Source of the DNA: Chloroflexota bacterium
Lineage (GTDB): Bacteria > Chloroflexota > Anaerolineae > Promineifilales > Promineifilaceae
Length of the DNA: 35,258 bases
Reading direction: 5' to 3'
Assembly: GCA_003696605.1 (NCBI GenBank)
Contig: RFGV01000150.1
Span: 1-35,258, forward strand
The translations under genes and the position numbers were made by a program. Each line of letters starts with the position of its first letter. Position 1 is the first letter of the stretch. The notes under the pieces were generated by a model. That model did no database searches. It was given only the letters and a program-made list of their open reading frames with translations, and was not told where the DNA came from. Positions 7,842-16,565 of this stretch are shown one piece after another.

Positions 7842-8942
7842 ATGGCACGAAATCTGCTTATTTTAGGAACCCGTAAAGGGCTGATTTTGTTGCATCGGCA
7901 ACAGGGGGAATGGCGTGTGCGCCAGACTGCTTTTGCTGGTGTGCCAGTTTCGTATGCAATGCGTGATCACCGTACAGGTGTGCTGTGGGTGTGTGCTGAT
8001 CATGGTCATTGGGGACAAAAGTTGTACCGTTCTCAGGATGGTGGCGAAACATTTGCGGAAGTTTCGGCCCCAAAGTTTCCTGAAGGAAGTGTGATTTACG
8101 ATGTGTTCTCTGGGGGGGCAGAAAAACCAGCTTCGCTTTCTTATTTGTGGATTATTGCGCCGGGAGGGGATGATCGCCCGGAACGGCTTTATATTGGCAC
8201 TGAGCCGGGTGGGTTGTTCCGCAGTGATGATGGTGGCGAGAGTTTCCATTTGGTGGAAAGTTTGTGGCAGCATCCTTCGCGAAAGGAGAATTGGTTTGGT
8301 GGTGGGCGCGATCAGGCTGGTGTATGTGCGATTGTTGTAGATCCCCGTGATAGTAATCATTTGTATGTGGGTGTAAGTGTGGGGGGTGTCTATGAGTCTG
8401 TGGACGACGGCCGTTCCTGGGTTGGGCGCAATCAGGGACTTCGTGCCGACTATTTGCCAGACCCATTTTCCGAGTATGGTCATGATCCCCACTTCATGGT
8501 TGCCAGCCCCAGCAACCCCGACATCCTTTGGCAACAAAATCATTGTGGTGTATTTCGTAGTACCAACGGGGGCAAAACCTGGCAAGACATCTCTCAGCCA
8601 AACGGGCCGGTAAAATTTGGTTTTCCCATTGCCGTTGATGCTCATGACCCTGATACCGCCTGGGTTGTTCCCGGCATTAGTGATGAAATGCGCATGCCTG
8701 TCAATCAGGCATTGTTTGTAGGCCGCACAGAAGATGGCGGGAAAACCTGGCAAGAACTACGAAAAGGACTCCCCCAAGAAAATGCGTATGATGTTGTCTT
8801 TCGGCATGCGCTTGACATTGATGAAGAGCAATTGGCATTTGGCAGTACCACCGGCAATTTGTACTACTCATCTAATCGGGGTGATGACTGGTCATGCATC
8901 AGCCATAATCTGCCACCTATTTATTCGGTACGATTTGCTTAG
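7842..8942 (+). CDS. Asp-box (BNR) repeat beta-propeller protein
   Basis: A 366-residue protein with six Asp-box turns of the form S-x-D-x-G-x-x-W/F: SQDGGETF, SDDGGESF, SVDDGRSW, STNGGKTW, TEDGGKTW and SSNRGDDW. They are regularly spaced, as in sialidase or VPS10-type propellers. There is no signal peptide, so it is probably cytoplasmic. No sialidase arginine triad can be assigned, so it should not be called a glycosidase. The start is ATG at 7842 with AAGGAGAA upstream; an earlier frame start is weaker. It sits between the MoaD-like gene (42 bp) and tag (10 bp), probably as one operon. The partner or ligand is unknown. Confidence 0.88.
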   Translation: MARNLLILGTRKGLILLHRQQGEWRVRQTAFAGVPVSYAMRDHRTGVLWVCADHGHWGQKLYRSQDGGETFAEVSAPKFPEGSVIYDVFSGGAEKPASLSYLWIIAPGGDDRPERLYIGTEPGGLFRSDDGGESFHLVESLWQHPSRKENWFGGGRDQAGVCAIVVDPRDSNHLYVGVSVGGVYESVDDGRSWVGRNQGLRADYLPDPFSEYGHDPHFMVASPSNPDILWQQNHCGVFRSTNGGKTWQDISQPNGPVKFGFPIAVDAHDPDTAWVVPGISDEMRMPVNQALFVGRTEDGGKTWQELRKGLPQENAYDVVFRHALDIDEEQLAFGSTTGNLYYSSNRGDDWSCISHNLPPIYSVRFA

Positions 8943-8952
8943 AGAGTATTCG

Positions 8953-9528
8953 ATGAAAAATCGTTGCCCCTGGTGTGGTACAGACTCACTCTACGTACAA
9001 TATCATGATGAAGAATGGGGAGTGCCGATATATGATAGTCGTAAGCTGTTTGCCAAATTGATTTTGGATGGTGCACAGGCCGGGTTAAGCTGGATCACTA
9101 TTTTGCGCAAGCGGGAGAATTATTATCGCGCTTTTGATGGGCTAAATCCGGACATTATGGCTACCTATGGCGAAGAGAAAGTGGCCGAATTGTTACAAAA
9201 TGCGGGTATTGTTCGCAACCAACAAAAAATTTGGGCTGCTGTGCGAAACGCGCAGGCATATGTCAGAATGAGAGAAGCTGGTATTGATTTTGGGGTGTTT
9301 TTGTGGCAGTTTGTAAACGGCCGTCCTGTACAAAACGCCTGGCGTGAACTCTCCCAACTACCCGCACAAACCCCTGCCTCGGAAGCCATGAGCAAAGCCC
9401 TAAAGCAACATGGCTTCTCTTTTGTGGGGCCCACTATTTGTTATGCCTTTATGCAGGCAGTGGGTATGGTAAATGACCACCTGACATCGTGTTTTCGGTA
9501 CGAAGCAGTGCGGGTGTTATCAGGCTGA
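8953..9528 (+). CDS. tag: DNA-3-methyladenine glycosylase I
   Basis: A 191-residue Tag enzyme that excises 3-methyladenine from alkylated DNA, the first step of base excision repair. The zinc-snap ligands of the E. coli enzyme are conserved: C5, H18 (in YHDEEWG), H176 and C180 (in VNDHLTSC). WITILRKRENYYRAF and the helix GFSFVGPTICYAFMQ are also typical. The start is ATG at 8953; a longer upstream frame runs into the propeller gene and is rejected. It follows that gene by 10 bp, so it is probably co-transcribed. Its end overlaps the convergent Usp-like gene by 9 bp. Confidence 0.96.
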   Translation: MKNRCPWCGTDSLYVQYHDEEWGVPIYDSRKLFAKLILDGAQAGLSWITILRKRENYYRAFDGLNPDIMATYGEEKVAELLQNAGIVRNQQKIWAAVRNAQAYVRMREAGIDFGVFLWQFVNGRPVQNAWRELSQLPAQTPASEAMSKALKQHGFSFVGPTICYAFMQAVGMVNDHLTSCFRYEAVRVLSG

Positions 9529-9960
9529 AATTCCCGGCAATACCTGTGTCTGGCAACGTGTGTATTTGCCAATTTTTTGCACCAACTCTTCAGCAGTGGT
9601 TGCGCTGCCCAACCGGGCATAATCGGGCACTAAAATCAGATCAATTTGATGCTGGCGGACGTATTGGGCCAAAGCGCGGGTAGTAGGAATAACGGCCGTA
9701 TCCAGCTTCACCGGCAACGCCCATCCCGACAATCGGGCCTGCGCCCCCTTCAATTCGGCATAAAGCGTTTCCTCCTCTGCCCAGCAATGCGCCCATTCTG
9801 CCCCCGGCCGCAACCGCAGCAAAGTCACCTGCTCCGGCGTTTCTCCCACCCGCGCCAAAGCCATCGCCAAAACCTCTTCCGCCCGACACAGCGTAGGGCA
9901 CAACAAAAGCATGTGGCGCGACCCTACTACGCCACTCCCACGCTTATGCACGCGTCCCAT
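9520..9960 (-). CDS. Usp-like (universal stress protein fold) small protein
   Basis: About 146 residues. The order of elements (HMLLLCPTL strand, a helix, QVTLLRLRP, then ALAQYVRQHQIDLILVPDY and a C-terminal QVLPG strand) matches the HUP/Usp fold, in which the fourth strand is usually ADLIVMG. The ATP-binding G-x-x-G loop of classical Usp proteins is not visible, so nucleotide binding is doubtful. The chosen start is ATG at 9960 with AGAGGGGA upstream; a TTG at 10044 would add 28 residues. It is convergent with tag. The assignment is by pattern only. Confidence 0.55.
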   Translation of the reverse strand: MGRVHKRGSGVVGSRHMLLLCPTLCRAEEVLAMALARVGETPEQVTLLRLRPGAEWAHCWAEEETLYAELKGAQARLSGWALPVKLDTAVIPTTRALAQYVRQHQIDLILVPDYARLGSATTAEELVQKIGKYTRCQTQVLPGISA

Positions 9961-10232
9961 GGTCACATCCCCTCTACCCGGCCAAACAATTGCCCAGGCA
10001 ACCAAAATCCACTCACTTTTAGACAACCTGCCAGAAAAAGACAATTGCTCCCTTGAGGACTATTTGGCAACAGTTCTGCCAGGTACATTATTAGTGTACA
10101 AAAAATGAGGGGCTTAACTCAAGGGGAATACACACCTCTTCAGCTTACATTTATTATCCCCATTCACCACGTTAATTGCCTCACAGCCTGGGGTAAAATC
10201 CCCCGACAAATGGTGAAATCAACCCAATTTAA

Positions 10233-10727
10233 TTACTCTCCACCATTATTTTTGTTACCACCATTCCTCATTTGGCTCTTCAATTGTTTACTAATCGGCC
10301 GTAATCCCTGCAGAACCAGTGTGGCCAAAATCACAGTAAAAATTGAAATAAAATACGCACCTGCACCAACTGCCATACCCACTGCAGACACCAGCCAAAC
10401 TGTGGCCGCCGTCGTCAACCCTTTTACACGATTTTTGGTCTGTAACAGTGTGCCCGCGCCAATAAAACCGACACCACTTACTACCTGAGCCGCAATACGG
10501 GCCGTATCTTGTGCGGCACCTTTTAGAGGAAATCCCTCAATAGAGAGAATGGTAAACAGACAGGAAGCCATTGCAATTAAAATGTTCGTCCGGAGTCCTG
10601 CCGCCCGTCCGTGTACCTCCCGCTCAAAGCCAACAATTCCTCCCAGCAACGCTGCCAGAGTTACTTTTAAGGCGGCTCCCCAACTAAGTGATTGCAAAAA
10701 TACAACCCAGTCTGGATTTTGTGCCAT
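10233..10727 (-). CDS. MgtC/SapB family membrane protein
   Basis: A 164-residue protein with four or five membrane helices. The N-terminal signature ALLGGIVGFEREVHGRAAGLRTN and the following QVVSGVGFIGAGTLL and GLTTAATVWLVSAVGM are diagnostic of the MgtC/SapB integral membrane domain (the first motif is described here in overlapping parts). The family is linked to Mg2+ limitation, acid tolerance and inhibition of F-type ATPase in pathogens; the role in free-living bacteria is unclear. The C-terminal ACT-like domain of long MgtC proteins is absent. The start is ATG at 10727 with GGAGG six bases upstream. It is divergent from the sugar-dehydrogenase-like gene. Confidence 0.93.
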   Translation of the reverse strand: MAQNPDWVVFLQSLSWGAALKVTLAALLGGIVGFEREVHGRAAGLRTNILIAMASCLFTILSIEGFPLKGAAQDTARIAAQVVSGVGFIGAGTLLQTKNRVKGLTTAATVWLVSAVGMAVGAGAYFISIFTVILATLVLQGLRPISKQLKSQMRNGGNKNNGGE

Positions 10728-10804
10728 CTTCAACCTCCCTGTTCAAATTTGGTATTGTGACAAAGGGCTAGTATTTTACCTTGTGTCTGCTCATTGTGAA
10801 TGTA

Positions 10805-10813
10805 TGTTATAAT
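10805..10813 (+). promoter_or_regulatory. Extended -10 promoter element
   Basis: TGTTATAAT, a TGn extension plus a consensus TATAAT at 10808-10813, lies 26 bp before the start codon of the next gene. A TTGTGT at 10781-10786 is too far for an ideal -35 (21-bp spacer), as is common with extended -10 promoters. Confidence 0.55.
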
Positions 10814-10839
10814 GCGGCAAATCACAAGAGGAGTTACCT

Positions 10840-12012
10840 ATGCGAAAAGGGCGGCGGCTATTATGGATTCTGGCAAGTGTGCTGGCCCTGTGTATTGTGG
10901 GAACGGCCGTTGTTTATATGACGTTTCGGCGTCAGGTAAATCTGGCCGGTATGCTTGGCGCAGGTGGCGTGGCAGATATTACCGTGCCGGATGGGTTTAC
11001 AGTCAATCTGTTTGCTACCGGTTTGAATGGCCCTCGCTTTATGGCATTTGGTCCTGATGGTGTGCTATATGTGGCCGACAGACGAAACGATCGGATTGTG
11101 CGCCTGCCGGATGAAGATGGAGATGGTACGGCCGATGCCATCGAAGTATTTGCCGATGGTCTGAATAGTCCCCACAGTCTGGTTTTTCATGAAAACGCCT
11201 GGTATGTGGGCATTCCCAATGGTGTCATCCGCCTGACCGACACCGACGGGGACTATGTGGCCGACAAACGCGAAACATTAATTGACGACTATCCCACAAA
11301 CGGCCATTCCACACGCACAGTCGCTTTTTTGCCAGACGGCCGTATGGTCGTCTCTGTCGGCTCCAGTTGTAATGTATGTGAAGAAGAGGATCCCCGCCGA
11401 GCAGCCATTGTTGTTTATGATGGCCCTGAAGCCACCAACGAACAGATCTTTGCCCGGGGGTTGCGAAATGCAGTTGGGTTGGCTATTCATCCGATAACAG
11501 GTGAATTGTGGGCGACCAATAACGGCCGTGATCTGATGGGGGATGATCTGCCACCAGAAACTGTGTACATTGTGCACGAAGGGGCCAATTATGGCTGGCC
11601 GTATTGCCACAGCGGCCATATCGAAGACCCGGATATGGGATTTGCGGGGGCGTGTGAGGGAGTCGAACCGCCCATTGTAGAGATGCAAGCCCATTCTGCC
11701 CCATTGGGGCTTGTGTTTTATACTGGCCAGAGCTTTCCGGCCACATACCAGAATGGGCTATTTATTGCGTTTCATGGTTCATGGAATCGAAGTATCCCTA
11801 CTGGCTATAAGGTGGTGTTTTTGCCGCTGGATGACAATGAACCATCTGGCCCTCTGATGGATTTTGCCACTGGCTGGCTGGATGAGGCAAATGATTATAC
11901 AGTTTATGGCCGCCCGGTGGGGCTGGCGGTTGGACCAGATGGCGCGTTGTATGTGAGTGATGACAAAGGCGGTTTTGTGTATCGGATACAGTACACGGGA
12001 AACGGCCGTTAA
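10840..12012 (+). CDS. Membrane-anchored PQQ-dependent sugar/sorbosone dehydrogenase-like propeller
   Basis: A 390-residue protein with one N-terminal membrane segment (about residues 6-26, LLWILASVLALCIVGTAVV) and an exported six-bladed propeller of the soluble glucose dehydrogenase/sorbosone dehydrogenase type. Repeated blade motifs include GPRFMAFGPDGVLYVAD, NAVGLAIHPITGELWATNNG, YGWPYCHSG and GLAVGPDGALYVSDD. Two acidic loops, DEDGDGTAD and DTDGDYVAD, look like calcium sites. A cluster CNVCEEEDP follows VVSVGSS. The family oxidises sugars with PQQ, but many members lack tested activity. The start is ATG at 10840 with GAGGAG upstream. It is a single gene driven by an extended -10 promoter. 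Confidence 0.82.
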   Translation: MRKGRRLLWILASVLALCIVGTAVVYMTFRRQVNLAGMLGAGGVADITVPDGFTVNLFATGLNGPRFMAFGPDGVLYVADRRNDRIVRLPDEDGDGTADAIEVFADGLNSPHSLVFHENAWYVGIPNGVIRLTDTDGDYVADKRETLIDDYPTNGHSTRTVAFLPDGRMVVSVGSSCNVCEEEDPRRAAIVVYDGPEATNEQIFARGLRNAVGLAIHPITGELWATNNGRDLMGDDLPPETVYIVHEGANYGWPYCHSGHIEDPDMGFAGACEGVEPPIVEMQAHSAPLGLVFYTGQSFPATYQNGLFIAFHGSWNRSIPTGYKVVFLPLDDNEPSGPLMDFATGWLDEANDYTVYGRPVGLAVGPDGALYVSDDKGGFVYRIQYTGNGR

Positions 12013-12105
12013 GTGTTTGGCAGTTTTATTCTGCTGAAATTTCTATAACAATAAACCACCAAATCTCCAGGTCTCACAGTTTTCTGTTTTGAAGCTGTGG
12101 GACAT

Positions 12106-13110
12106 TTACGCCTCTTCCTGGTCAGTTAACCAAACCACCTGCTTTGTCCGTGCCGATTCGTATAAAGCCAGCACTGTACGGATATGGTTGCGCGTTTCGG
12201 CCAATGTCAGATAGGGCGGTTTCCCGTCCAAAATAGCTGCGTGCATGTCTTCTACTTCACCCAAATAGAGTTCTTGTTCTGGCACAGGGATTACTTCTGG
12301 TGTGCCATCTTTAGGATAAAATACTAACTGACGTTCGGCATCATTAACGCCCACAAACGGCCGATTCAGATATAACCGCCCTTCTGTGCCAATCACTTCC
12401 GCATAGGTGTAAAACGGCGTGCGAAACGAAGAGCTAATCTGCGCCATGCGCCCATCCTGATAATGCAATTGCCCGGCAAAATCCTCATCTACGCCTGTGT
12501 CTCCAAGCCATTGATCTCCCAACACCCATGTTGGAGAACTACCCATCACATATTGGGCAAAGCTGACGGGATAAACGCCCACATCCCACAGACAGCCACC
12601 GCCATATTCTGGTACAAGGCGAATGTTTTGGCGGGAACGAAAGGCAAAGTTGAAGGTGGCGCGCACAAGGGTTATCTGGCCTAAACGGCCGTTTTGTACC
12701 CACTCGCCTACAATTTTCGTCTGTGGATGATGCCGGTACATAAAAGCTTCAGCCAAAACACGTCCGGTCTTTTCGGCCGTTTCTATCATGGCATCCACTT
12801 CGGCCAGAGTTAGTGCCATCGGTTTTTCACACAGCACATGCTTACCCGCTTTCATTGCCCGTATGCTCCACTCGGCGTGCAAATGATTGGGCAGCGGATT
12901 GTAGATAACATCCACTTCGTCTGAAGCTAACAACTCCTCATAGCTGCCAAATGCATGTGGAATGTTCCATTTGGTGGCATAAGATTCGGCCGTTTCCCGT
13001 TGCCGACTGGCCACAGCCACAAGCTCCCCTCGTGCCGATGCCCGAATAGCCGGAATCAAGCGGCGATTGATATTGGCAGTTGAGAGCAATCCCCATCGCA
13101 GTTTCGTCAT
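12106..13110 (-). CDS. Gfo/Idh/MocA-family NAD(P)-dependent oxidoreductase
   Basis: A 334-residue enzyme with an N-terminal Rossmann fold (WGLLSTANINRRLIPAI), the EKPMALT motif carrying the conserved lysine, and the C-terminal region GGGCLWDVGVYPVSFAQYV. That region is typical of the D-xylose dehydrogenase/dimeric dihydrodiol dehydrogenase branch. It probably oxidises or reduces a sugar or cyclic alcohol with NADP. The start is ATG at 13110 with GGAGGTG nine bases upstream; an extension to 13236 has no support. The 93-bp region downstream, before the preceding plus-strand gene, holds only a weak hairpin. The substrate is unknown. Confidence 0.92.
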   Translation of the reverse strand: MTKLRWGLLSTANINRRLIPAIRASARGELVAVASRQRETAESYATKWNIPHAFGSYEELLASDEVDVIYNPLPNHLHAEWSIRAMKAGKHVLCEKPMALTLAEVDAMIETAEKTGRVLAEAFMYRHHPQTKIVGEWVQNGRLGQITLVRATFNFAFRSRQNIRLVPEYGGGCLWDVGVYPVSFAQYVMGSSPTWVLGDQWLGDTGVDEDFAGQLHYQDGRMAQISSSFRTPFYTYAEVIGTEGRLYLNRPFVGVNDAERQLVFYPKDGTPEVIPVPEQELYLGEVEDMHAAILDGKPPYLTLAETRNHIRTVLALYESARTKQVVWLTDQEEA

Positions 13111-13249
13111 CTTGCACCTCCACGTATGCCTTGTATGCCTCCAATTTAACCAAAGTTTTCCCCTTCCCCAAAATACAACAAAAAACGGCCGTATCGCGTT
13201 ACGCACGACACGGCCGTTTCTCTCCCACACTCTCAATCAGAGGCAGTTC

Positions 13250-15733
13250 TTACAACTTCAATCGCCGCAGCCGCAAGGCATTACTCACCACACTAATGCT
13301 GGAAAATGCCATTGCCCCAGCGGCCAAAATGGGATGCAACTGCCGCAAAAAGCTGGGAGCCCAGTCAAACGGCGCCAAAATACCAGCCGCAATGGGAATC
13401 AGCGCCGTATTATAGCCAAACGCCCAAATCAGATTCTCCTTGATATTCCGCATCGTTGCCTTAGATAACTTAATAGCCTGTGGCACACTACGCAAATCAC
13501 CTCGCATTAGGGTCACATCGGCCGTTTCCATCGCCACATCTGTCCCCGTGCCAATCGCAATGCCTACATCAGCCTGGGCCAACGCCGGCGCATCATTAAT
13601 GCCATCACCAACCATGCCGACCACATACCCTTCTGCCTGCAATTCAGCCACCTTTGCCGCCTTCTCGCCCGGCAACACCTCAGCAAACACCCGATCAATA
13701 CCCACTTCACGGGCAATGGCTTCGGCCGTTGCCTGATTATCACCAGTCATCATCACTACCATTAACCCCAACTTGTGCATGGCAGCAATTGCTTCTTTAG
13801 AGCCTTCCTTAATGGTATCCGCCACACCAATCAACGCACTCGCCTGCCCATCCACAGCCAGCCACATCGCTGTTTTGGCCTCATCTTGCAACTGCTGGGC
13901 TTTTGGCTCCAATCCATTCAAATGCACGCCTTCTTTTTGCATCAGCCGCAAGTTCCCTACCAACACCTGATGCCCTTCCACCTCAGCGACAATACCATGA
14001 CCAGCAATCCCCTCAAAGCGAGCCGGTTCACTTAGCGGCAACCCTTTTTCCTGGGCAGCCCGCACAATCGCCTCACCGAGCGGATGCTCCGAACCACGCT
14101 CTGCGCTGGCAGCCAGCCGCAGCCACTCATCTACATTGTCGTTTCCTGTCTGTTCACTCAGCACCACATCGGTTACTGATGGTTCACCACGGGTAATGGT
14201 ACCAGTTTTGTCCAGGATAATCGCGTTGAGCTTGTGCGCCTGTTCCAAAGCGGCACTATTCTTGAACAAGATGCCGTATTCAGCCCCTTTACCAACACCA
14301 ACCATAATAGAGGTAGGTGTAGCCAGCCCCATAGCGCAAGGACAGGCAATAACAAGAACGGCCGTTAACCGAATCAACGCCGGTACAAACCCCGCCCCAC
14401 TCAAATACCAAATCACAAAGGTCAACAGCGCAATGCCTATCACCATAGGCACAAAGTAAGCTGACACCTGATCTACCACCCGCTGAATCGGTGCCTTACT
14501 CCCCTGCGCCTGTTCCACCAGCCGAATAATTTGCGCCAGAGCCGTTTCCTTGCCTACTTTGGTCGCCTCAAATTTAAGCAATCCCTGCTTATTAATCGTC
14601 GCCCCAATCACCTCATCGCCCACACTCTTTTCCACAGGCAGGCTCTCACCGGTGATCATGCTTTCATCCACACTGGAACGCCCTTCAATGACAACACCAT
14701 CAACCGGAATTTTTTCACCAGGCCGGACGATGACAATATCCCCTTTCACCACTTCAGCAATGGGGATATCTTTTTCCACGCCATCACGAACAACACGTGC
14801 CGTTTTGGCCTGCAAACCCATTAGCTTTTTGATCGCCTCACTGGTGCGCCCTTTCGCTCGTACTTCCAGCAGCTTGCCCAATACAATGAGGGTGATGATG
14901 ACCGCTGAAGTCTCAAAATACACGTGCTCACCCAACACAGTCGTCCCCAGTGTTTTGGCAATCATCACGGCTACGCTATATACATACGCCACCGACGATC
15001 CCAATGCCACGAGGACATCCATGTTTGCGCTTTTGTTTCGTAATGCCTTGTATGCCCCCGTGTAGTAGTCCCAACCTACATAGAATTGAACAGGGGTAGC
15101 CAGTGCCCAAAATAGCCAGTTCACCCAATTGGCATGCGCCCATTCGCCTAGCAAACCAAAGTCACGCCCCATGCTCAACAAAAACAGCGGGAGTGAAAAA
15201 ACGACACCAATGAGGAAGCGGCGTTCTTGATGCCTGATTTCCCGTTCACGAGCCAGGGCTTCAGCATCTTCCAGGGTTTCATCTTCGGCCGTTTCTACGA
15301 CGTCGTAACCCGCCTTACGCACCGCTGCCACTAAATCGGCACGTGTTACCATGCCCGGCGTATACGTTACTGTTGCCTTTTCGCTGGCAAAGTTCACGGT
15401 GGCTGCCAACACCCCGTCCACCTTGTTCAGCGTGCGCTCAATCGTATTGGCACAATTGGCACACGTCATCCCCACCAGAGGCAATTCCACAGATGCCGTT
15501 GGAATTTCATAGCCAGCTTTCTTTACTCGTTCAATCACTTGTGTCGTCACAGCCTTGGGATCGGCCGTTGTCGGATCATAAGTGATTGTTACTTTTTCGC
15601 TGGCAAAATTAACCATGGCGTTTTTTACACCAGGTACTTTCCTGGCATTACGCTCAACAGCCGCCACACAGTTGGCACAGGTCATTCCCAATACCGGTAA
15701 TGTGACTTGTTTTTCTTGCGTTGTTTCAGTCAT
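13250..15733 (-). CDS. copA: Cu(I)-exporting P1B-1-type ATPase
   Basis: An 827-residue copper pump. Two N-terminal heavy-metal-binding domains, each with GMTCANC, are followed by eight membrane segments, the actuator motif TGES, the transmembrane CPC motif ([11 protein letters not shown]), the phosphorylation site DKTGTIT, the HP motif (SEHPLGEA) and [20 protein letters not shown] in segment 7 and M-x-x-SS in segment 8 mark Cu(I) specificity. It moves Cu(I) out of the cytoplasm using ATP. The start is ATG at 15733; the ribosome site is weak. It is the last gene of the csoR-copZ-copA operon, separated from copZ by 89 bp that contain a hairpin repeat. Confidence 0.97.
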   Translation of the reverse strand: MTETTQEKQVTLPVLGMTCANCVAAVERNARKVPGVKNAMVNFASEKVTITYDPTTADPKAVTTQVIERVKKAGYEIPTASVELPLVGMTCANCANTIERTLNKVDGVLAATVNFASEKATVTYTPGMVTRADLVAAVRKAGYDVVETAEDETLEDAEALAREREIRHQERRFLIGVVFSLPLFLLSMGRDFGLLGEWAHANWVNWLFWALATPVQFYVGWDYYTGAYKALRNKSANMDVLVALGSSVAYVYSVAVMIAKTLGTTVLGEHVYFETSAVIITLIVLGKLLEVRAKGRTSEAIKKLMGLQAKTARVVRDGVEKDIPIAEVVKGDIVIVRPGEKIPVDGVVIEGRSSVDESMITGESLPVEKSVGDEVIGATINKQGLLKFEATKVGKETALAQIIRLVEQAQGSKAPIQRVVDQVSAYFVPMVIGIALLTFVIWYLSGAGFVPALIRLTAVLVIACPCAMGLATPTSIMVGVGKGAEYGILFKNSAALEQAHKLNAIILDKTGTITRGEPSVTDVVLSEQTGNDNVDEWLRLAASAERGSEHPLGEAIVRAAQEKGLPLSEPARFEGIAGHGIVAEVEGHQVLVGNLRLMQKEGVHLNGLEPKAQQLQDEAKTAMWLAVDGQASALIGVADTIKEGSKEAIAAMHKLGLMVVMMTGDNQATAEAIAREVGIDRVFAEVLPGEKAAKVAELQAEGYVVGMVGDGINDAPALAQADVGIAIGTGTDVAMETADVTLMRGDLRSVPQAIKLSKATMRNIKENLIWAFGYNTALIPIAAGILAPFDWAPSFLRQLHPILAAGAMAFSSISVVSNALRLRRLKL

Positions 15734-15751
15734 TGTTACCAACCCAATTAT

Positions 15752-15785
15752 GAAGACCTGACCGGTCTTTGCCTGTCAGGTCTTC
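15752..15785. repeat. Inverted repeat/hairpin between copZ and copA
   Basis: GAAGACCTGAC and GTCAGGTCTTC are perfect 11-bp inverted arms around a 12-nt loop that itself holds CGGTC. No T-run follows, so it is not a clear terminator. It lies inside the operon, just ahead of the weak copA ribosome site, and may affect mRNA processing or relative expression, or be a REP-like dispersed repeat. Confidence 0.6.
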
Positions 15786-15822
15786 TTCTCCATTTAGATT
15801 ATTATGTAAGTTTTCAGAAGAA

Positions 15823-16044
15823 TCAATTGACCTGAATCAGGCCTTCGGGAGGATAGTTGATTTCAGTCAGAAGCGCCTGAATCTTCTCCCAGGTAGCTGG
15901 CTCTTGCCACTCTACTGTTACTTGTTTGGTAGCCTGATCCGCCTTGACACTAACGACACCTTCCAATTCGCTCAGTTCCATTTCAATTGTGTGTGTGCAA
16001 TGCCCACAGCTAATATTTGGGACAGTAAAAGTCTTGCTTGTCAT
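15823..16044 (-). CDS. copZ: Copper chaperone CopZ-like HMA-domain protein
   Basis: A 73-residue single heavy-metal-associated domain. The metal site is C13-G-H-C16 within NISCGHCTHTIE; a histidine inside the loop is common in CopZ-type chaperones. It carries Cu(I) to CopA and to CsoR. The rest (GVVSVKADQATKQVTVEW) fits the ferredoxin-like fold. The start is ATG at 16044, with GGAGAT upstream; an ATG three codons earlier is too close to the ribosome site. It is in the operon 24 bp after csoR. Confidence 0.92.
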   Translation of the reverse strand: MTSKTFTVPNISCGHCTHTIEMELSELEGVVSVKADQATKQVTVEWQEPATWEKIQALLTEINYPPEGLIQVN

Positions 16045-16068
16045 TTTGAACATCTCCTCAGAATGAAT

Positions 16069-16347
16069 TTAGAGTTTGTTATGCATATCAAATACGCTGG
16101 TCACTTCCTGCAACATACGTTCCCGCTCGTCAGGATCATCGCCACGAATGGCAGTGGTCATGCAGGTGCGCAGGTGGTTATCCAGCATCATGGCACTCAC
16201 CTTGTTCAAGGCCGCCTGCACAGCTTGAATCTGGCGAATAACGTCAATGCAATAGGCATCTTCGTTCACCATGCGTTCAATGCCTTTCAGGTGACCTGAA
16301 GCACTGGCGAGTCGTTGTAATATGGCTTTGCGTGTTGCATCATCCAT
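16069..16347 (-). CDS. csoR: Copper-sensing repressor CsoR
   Basis: A 92-residue all-helical DUF156-family repressor. The Cu(I) ligands are present at the expected spacing: C33 (in EDAYCIDVI), H58 and C62 (in NHLRTC), as in M. tuberculosis CsoR (C36, H61, C65). Cu(I) binding releases it from DNA. The start is ATG at 16347. It is the first gene of csoR-copZ-copA, and a perfect G/C palindrome typical of CsoR operators lies immediately upstream, between the promoter and the start codon, so autoregulation is very likely. Confidence 0.95.
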   Translation of the reverse strand: MDDATRKAILQRLASASGHLKGIERMVNEDAYCIDVIRQIQAVQAALNKVSAMMLDNHLRTCMTTAIRGDDPDERERMLQEVTSVFDMHNKL

Positions 16348-16364
16348 TTTTGTGTCTCCACCCA

Positions 16365-16378
16365 CCCCCCTAGGGGGG
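16365..16378. promoter_or_regulatory. CsoR-type operator
   Basis: CCCCCCTAGGGGGG is a perfect palindrome; the G-run continues two more bases. CsoR operators are G/C-tract dyads around a short AT centre. It lies 14 bp downstream of the csoR -10 box (minus strand), over the expected transcription start, so a bound repressor would block initiation. Confidence 0.85.
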
Positions 16379-16391
16379 GGATTTGTTGTTG

Positions 16392-16420
16392 ATTATAGAT
16401 AGTTTTGCGTTAAGTGTCAA
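16392..16420 (-). promoter_or_regulatory. Consensus sigma-70 promoter of csoR-copZ-copA
   Basis: Read on the minus strand: TTGACA (16420-16415), a 17-bp spacer and TATAAT (16397-16392). Both hexamers are perfect consensus. The CsoR operator follows directly. Confidence 0.93.
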
Positions 16421-16459
16421 GAAGTTTTGGTTTTTTCGAAAACTGATCGGGGGAAAGTA

Positions 16460-16488
16460 TTGACCGAGTAGGACTATGGTGCTATACT
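16460..16488 (+). promoter_or_regulatory. Sigma-70 promoter of the hydrolase gene
   Basis: TTGACC at 16460-16465, a 17-bp spacer and TATACT at 16483-16488. It points away from csoR. Its start site is expected near 16495, giving a leader of about 70 nt. Confidence 0.85.
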
Positions 16489-16508
16489 TTTATCGGCTCC
16501 CCCCCCCA

Positions 16509-16554
16509 GAGGTGGTTGAACTAGCGCCCGTTAGTTCACCACCTCATTTTTTTT
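16509..16554 (+). terminator. Leader terminator/attenuator before the hydrolase gene
   Basis: GAGGTGG-T-TGAACTA (16509-16523) pairs with TAGTTCA-CCACCTC (16532-16545): 14 pairs with one bulged T and an 8-nt loop. It is followed by A and eight T (16547-16554). GGAAGG and the hydrolase ATG at 16566 come next. The hairpin lies after the promoter and before the gene, so it is placed to attenuate transcription. No alternative anti-terminator pairing was found by eye. Confidence 0.75.
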
Positions 16555-16565
16555 GGAAGGTGATC

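Noticed and set aside
7863-8753. 296-codon open frame on the minus strand
   Set aside because: It is antisense to the Asp-box propeller gene, whose repeats and ribosome site are clear.
10840-10925. Lipobox in the sugar-dehydrogenase-like protein
   Set aside because: The cysteine in VLALC is preceded by Leu at -1, not Gly/Ala/Ser. The segment fits an uncleaved anchor better.
12013-12105. Hairpin TCTCACAG/CTGTGGGA between the sugar-dehydrogenase-like and oxidoreductase genes
   Set aside because: It has a long loop, one G-U pair and no T-run, so it is too weak to call a terminator.
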